This document shows, in pieces, positions 7,057 through 9,309 of a stretch of 9,309 nucleotides of DNA. Position 1 is the stretch's first letter. Each line of letters begins with the position of its first letter. The translations under genes and the position numbers were made by a program. The stretch is from Streptococcus sp. UBA6071 (GTDB lineage Bacteria > Bacillota > Bacilli > Lactobacillales > Streptococcaceae): positions 1-9,309 of the forward strand of contig DIXV01000048.1 of assembly GCA_002436115.1 (NCBI GenBank), given 5' to 3'. The notes below the pieces were generated by a model that was not told the DNA's origin, ran no database searches, and was given only the letters and a program-made list of their open reading frames with translations.

Positions 7057-7959
7057 TTATAGATTCTTTCTTAATTTTTCTGCTTTTTGAGTGTTTTTAA
7101 AATGAAGCTTAGCCGTTTGTCTCAGACTTTCCAGCCCTGATTTTTTTAAAAGGAGCGCTCCAACCTTGTCAGCCAATGGCCCTGCACCACTGGGGAGGTT
7201 TTCCCCTACGCTTTGGCTGAGGGCGTCTAGCTGTTCTAAAAATAGGAAACGAGCGATAATAGAGGAAACCGCCACCGCCAGACACTGGGCCTCTGCTTTT
7301 TCGATTAATTGGATAGGGTTTGCGAAATGGTTAGTTTCCTTTTCGAGGTAGTTCTGATAGGTCGTATGGTTAGTAAAGGCATCAATAATAATTTGTTGAG
7401 GGGTCTCTACTTTTTGCAATAAGAGAAAGATTGCTTGATTATGAAGGGCAACCTTTACAGAAACAGCATTATAACGACTAGGGATAATTTCATTGTATTT
7501 CTGGGGGGATAAGAGCAGCGCTTGATGTTCAATTTCAGCCTGCAAGATTGGTGCAATTTGGCGAATTTTAGCATCCGTCAGTTTTTTTGAATCATTGACC
7601 CCTAATTCCTTCAAGCGGTGATGGTGATGGGGGCTGACCAGACTAGCTACGACAGCTAATCCTCCAAAGTAGGAGCCGTTTCCGACTTCATCTGTTCCAA
7701 TGGTTACCAAGGAATTGTCAATGCGAGTAGCGGTTTTTCCTTTTGTGGTTGGGGCTGTCTGCGTCCATTGATCAGCTAAGGATTGTGCCTGTGGACCTTG
7801 GAACATTACCTTTCCAGACTTGTAGGTGCTGACAGCTGTCCCCTTGACCCTAAAGAAATGGGTCTTGTTGCTATCTTTATTTGGCGCTTGGTCAGCTTGA
7901 TAGCTTTGGACAAGCTTTTGGAGTTCTTTTGGTGAAAGTTGGATAACGACGGTACTCAT
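7057..7959 (-). CDS. rnhC: Ribonuclease HIII
   Basis: A 300-residue RNase HIII, which cuts the RNA strand of RNA-DNA hybrids such as R-loops and primers. The N-terminal substrate-binding domain (about 1-75, with TAVSTYKSGKVMFQG) is typical of type HIII and absent from HII. The catalytic domain starts at IGTDEVGNGSYFGG with D90-E91; D193 lies in IIIDAFTN and E223 in EKAEA. The position four residues after D193, which I recall as glutamate in Bacillus enzymes, is N197 here. I chose ATG at 7957-7959 because MSTVVIQLSPKEL aligns with the usual family start. An upstream in-frame TTG at 7999-8001 would add 14 residues but has no ribosome binding site and lies upstream of the promoter. The chosen ATG also lacks a good ribosome binding site. 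First gene of the leftward operon. Confidence 0.93.
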   Translation of the reverse strand: MSTVVIQLSPKELQKLVQSYQADQAPNKDSNKTHFFRVKGTAVSTYKSGKVMFQGPQAQSLADQWTQTAPTTKGKTATRIDNSLVTIGTDEVGNGSYFGGLAVVASLVSPHHHHRLKELGVNDSKKLTDAKIRQIAPILQAEIEHQALLLSPQKYNEIIPSRYNAVSVKVALHNQAIFLLLQKVETPQQIIIDAFTNHTTYQNYLEKETNHFANPIQLIEKAEAQCLAVAVSSIIARFLFLEQLDALSQSVGENLPSGAGPLADKVGALLLKKSGLESLRQTAKLHFKNTQKAEKLRKNL

Positions 7960-7966
7960 GCCTATT

Positions 7967-7975
7967 ATTCTACCA
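7967..7975 (-). promoter_or_regulatory. rnhC promoter, extended -10
   Basis: Reading leftward, TGGTAGAAT forms an extended -10 (TGn plus TAGAAT at 7967-7972). Only poor -35 matches exist (TTGAAG at 7993-7998 with a 20-nt spacer), as is common for extended -10 promoters. The predicted start falls at about 7960, next to the rnhC ATG, leaving essentially no leader. Confidence 0.5.
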
Positions 7976-8002
7976 TAAATTTTAGAAAAAGACTTCAACA
8001 AA

Positions 8003-8031
8003 TGGAAAAATCAACTAGATTAAGGTATAAT
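8003..8031 (+). promoter_or_regulatory. zapA promoter
   Basis: TATAAT at 8026-8031 is 17 nt from TGGAAA at 8003-8008, which matches TTGACA at four of six positions. The predicted start near 8038 falls inside the Shine-Dalgarno sequence (AAAGGAGGTGG, 8034-8044), giving a leader of only about 10 nt. It is divergent from the rnhC promoter. Confidence 0.6.
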
Positions 8032-8047
8032 AAAAAGGAGGTGGATT

Positions 8048-8353
8048 ATGACAAGTTTTAACCGATACAAATTTACATTTTCAGACAAGCAATTCACAGT
8101 GACAACTCAGCATGATAACCTCTTTATGGAAGAAATTCAACGAGTTGCAGGGGAAAAATATAGGGCGATTCAAGAGAAGATGCCAACAGCAGATACGGAG
8201 ACCTTGGCTATTTTACTGGCAATCAATACTTTGTCCGTCCAATTAGCTAGAGAGCTCGATTTTGATAAGCAAGAAGAAGAACTTGTCCGACTGCGTAAGA
8301 AAGCCTTGGAGCGTTTTCAAACGACGGATTCAACAGGAGGAACCCAAAGCTAA
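8048..8353 (+). CDS. zapA: ZapA-like cell division protein
   Basis: A 101-residue protein with the ZapA layout: a short N-terminal beta segment (RYKFTFSDKQFTVTT, about 6-20), a helix (LFMEEIQRVAGEKYRAIQEK, about 25-44), then a long charged helix likely to form a coiled coil (about 50-92). ZapA proteins bind and bundle FtsZ at midcell. A near-perfect Shine-Dalgarno (AAAGGAGGTGG) stands four nt before the ATG. Its position before cvpA and mutS2 and opposite rnhC matches the common Firmicute arrangement and strengthens the call, since the sequence is short and diverged. It is the first gene of a rightward transcript; cvpA starts 2 nt after its stop. Confidence 0.8.
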   Translation: MTSFNRYKFTFSDKQFTVTTQHDNLFMEEIQRVAGEKYRAIQEKMPTADTETLAILLAINTLSVQLARELDFDKQEEELVRLRKKALERFQTTDSTGGTQS

Positions 8354-8355
8354 TC

Positions 8356-8904
8356 ATGCTAACGATTTTGATTTTACTCATACTGGCTTGGCAGTATTAT
8401 ATAGGCTATTCAAGAGGCTTGTTTTTACAAATAGCTTATACTGTCGGAAGTATCCTTTCGCTTCTTTTGGCTAGTTTTTTCTATAAACCCTTAGGAGATT
8501 GGTTTTACCTATGGGTGCCCTATGCAAGCCCAACGGAAGGTATGTCTAATTATTTTTTTGATGACCAATATCTTTTTAGTTTGGATAAGGTATTTTATGC
8601 TGGTTTAGCTTTTGTTCTTTTATACTTGGCATTTTATTCCCTTATTCGCTTCTTGGGCGTGTTTTTGCATCTCTTTCCCCGTGATCGGTTAGATAAGCTG
8701 CCTTATACTAAGTATATTGCAGGTGGGCTATCTATTTTAGTTACTTGGATAGGGGTTGAAATGGTTCTAACTATTTTGGCTACGATTCCAGCTACGCTTG
8801 TTCAAGACTATTTAAATAAGAGCTTTCTGGCAAAAGCCATGATTAATACACCACTGATTCGGCAACTTCTAGAGAATCTCTGGTTAACACAGATAATTGG
8901 GTAA
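8356..8904 (+). CDS. cvpA: CvpA family membrane protein
   Basis: A 182-residue integral membrane protein with about four hydrophobic segments (approximately residues 1-17, 22-43, 80-104 and 119-146). The opening, in which a hydrophobic segment leads into GYSRGLFLQIAYTVGSILSLLLASFFYKPLG, is characteristic of CvpA. In E. coli CvpA is needed for colicin V production, but its general biochemical role is unsettled. The best Shine-Dalgarno (AGGAGG, 8335-8340) lies 15 nt before the ATG, inside zapA, so re-initiation by ribosomes finishing zapA is likely. No upstream in-frame start is available. The stop codon lies inside the stem of the downstream terminator-like hairpin. Confidence 0.88.
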   Translation: MLTILILLILAWQYYIGYSRGLFLQIAYTVGSILSLLLASFFYKPLGDWFYLWVPYASPTEGMSNYFFDDQYLFSLDKVFYAGLAFVLLYLAFYSLIRFLGVFLHLFPRDRLDKLPYTKYIAGGLSILVTWIGVEMVLTILATIPATLVQDYLNKSFLAKAMINTPLIRQLLENLWLTQIIG

Positions 8905-8923
8905 GGGCAACCTTACTCTTTTT
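8899..8923 (+). terminator. intrinsic terminator overlapping the cvpA stop
   Basis: GGGTAAGG (8899-8906) pairs with CCTTACTC (8911-8918), including one G-U, closed by a GCAA tetraloop of the stable GNRA type and followed by TTTTT. The cvpA TAA (8902-8904) is in the left arm, so a terminating ribosome would cover the stem. With mutS2 starting only 25 nt later, the element may act as a partial terminator or attenuator inside the operon. Confidence 0.75.
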
Positions 8924-8947
8924 AAAAATAAAGCAGAAAATAATAAG

Positions 8948-9309
8948 ATGAATACAAAAATTTTAGACAGTTTAGAATTTAAGAAAATAAAGGCTCAGTT
9001 TCAGCCTTTTTTAGTCACTGCCCAAGGGCTTATAGAGCTAGAAGAGTTGAGACCAAGTAGCGAGGCAAAACGTATCCGTTTGCTCTTTGAAGAGTTGGAA
9101 GATATGGCTGCTATCTTTTTAGAAGCTCCGCAATTTTCATTGGGAGTAACGGAGGATGTCAGTGGTTTAGTGGCGCGCTTAGCGGTGGATGGTCAGCTTA
9201 ATATTGAGGAATTTTTAACCCTCAAACGCCTGCTGGAAGTCAGTAAGGCCCTGAAAGATGTTTATGACGATTTGGAGAATATCTCTTTCAAGCAACTGAA
9301 CAGGCTTTT
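8948..9309 (+). CDS. mutS2: Endonuclease MutS2, N-terminal part (runs off the window)
   Basis: The frame is open from ATG 8948 to the end of the window, giving 120 complete codons and 2 bases of the next. It begins MNTKILDSLEFKKIKAQFQP and continues with GLIELEEL and LNIEEFLTLKRLL, matching the N-terminal core domain of MutS2; full-length family members are close to 780 residues. The ATPase and C-terminal Smr nuclease domains lie outside the window and cannot be checked. MutS2 does not do mismatch repair; family members have been linked to recombination control and to rescue of collided ribosomes. There is no clear Shine-Dalgarno before the ATG (AAAATAATAAG) and no clear promoter in the 43-bp gap after cvpA. 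Expression probably relies on read-through of the terminator-like hairpin. Confidence 0.93.
   Translation, partial: MNTKILDSLEFKKIKAQFQPFLVTAQGLIELEELRPSSEAKRIRLLFEELEDMAAIFLEAPQFSLGVTEDVSGLVARLAVDGQLNIEEFLTLKRLLEVSKALKDVYDDLENISFKQLNRL

Noticed and set aside
7056..7061. TATAAT on the minus strand at the rnhC-lepB junction as a lepB promoter
   Set aside because: It overlaps the rnhC stop codon, lies 2 nt from the lepB ATG, and has no -35.
7615..7629. Run of four histidines in RNase HIII resembling a tag
   Set aside because: It is internal, short, continuous with the conserved domain and most simply natural variation; metal binding is not supported.
7999..8001. TTG as the rnhC start, adding 14 residues
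   Set aside because: No ribosome binding site precedes it, it lies upstream of the predicted promoter, and the added residues do not resemble the family N-terminus.
8262..8474. 70-codon plus-strand frame spanning zapA and cvpA
   Set aside because: It overlaps both real genes in another frame and has no independent start signal.
1..9309. CRISPR array, insertion sequence, prophage, toxin-antitoxin or defence system
   Set aside because: No periodic repeats, no transposase or integrase frame, no tRNA junction and no candidate small toxin pair. Every substantial gene is a recognised core family, so no undescribed system is claimed.

Overview
This window looks like ordinary core chromosome of a low-GC Firmicute, almost certainly a Streptococcus. 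The pyruvate formate-lyase, RNase HIII, RecD2, LepB and MutS2 sequences read as streptococcal, and the blocks rnhC/lepB/recD2 and zapA/cvpA/mutS2, divergent from each other, are arrangements I associate with that genus. I cannot name the species from sequence alone. All assignments come from motifs and remembered family sequences, not from a search.

Layout from left to right. A perfect hairpin (37-66) ends pflB, which runs leftward from 2407. The 235-bp pflB/dinB intergenic region holds divergent promoters and two CcpA-type cre boxes. dinB (DNA polymerase IV) runs rightward to 3710. It converges on recD2 across a 201-bp spacer containing a nested palindrome with a bidirectional terminator at its centre. 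recD2, lepB and rnhC are all on the minus strand and read in the order rnhC, lepB, recD2. The rnhC/zapA spacer carries two divergent promoters lying very close to their start codons. zapA and cvpA run rightward 2 nt apart. A strong terminator-like hairpin embeds the cvpA stop codon, and then mutS2 begins and runs off the window edge. No stretch longer than 300 bases lacks a gene.

Functionally, pflB is fermentative carbon metabolism with visible carbon-catabolite control. Four of the other seven genes (dinB, recD2, rnhC, mutS2) handle DNA damage, R-loops, helicase work or recombination control. lepB (protein secretion), zapA (FtsZ ring) and cvpA (membrane protein) are interleaved with them. 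I found no mobile element with a transposase, no CRISPR array, no tRNA or rRNA gene and no prophage gene. I do not see an undescribed multi-gene system. The items most worth a second look are regulatory: the paired cre boxes, the nested palindrome at 3810-3901, the near-leaderless divergent promoters, and the terminator ahead of mutS2.
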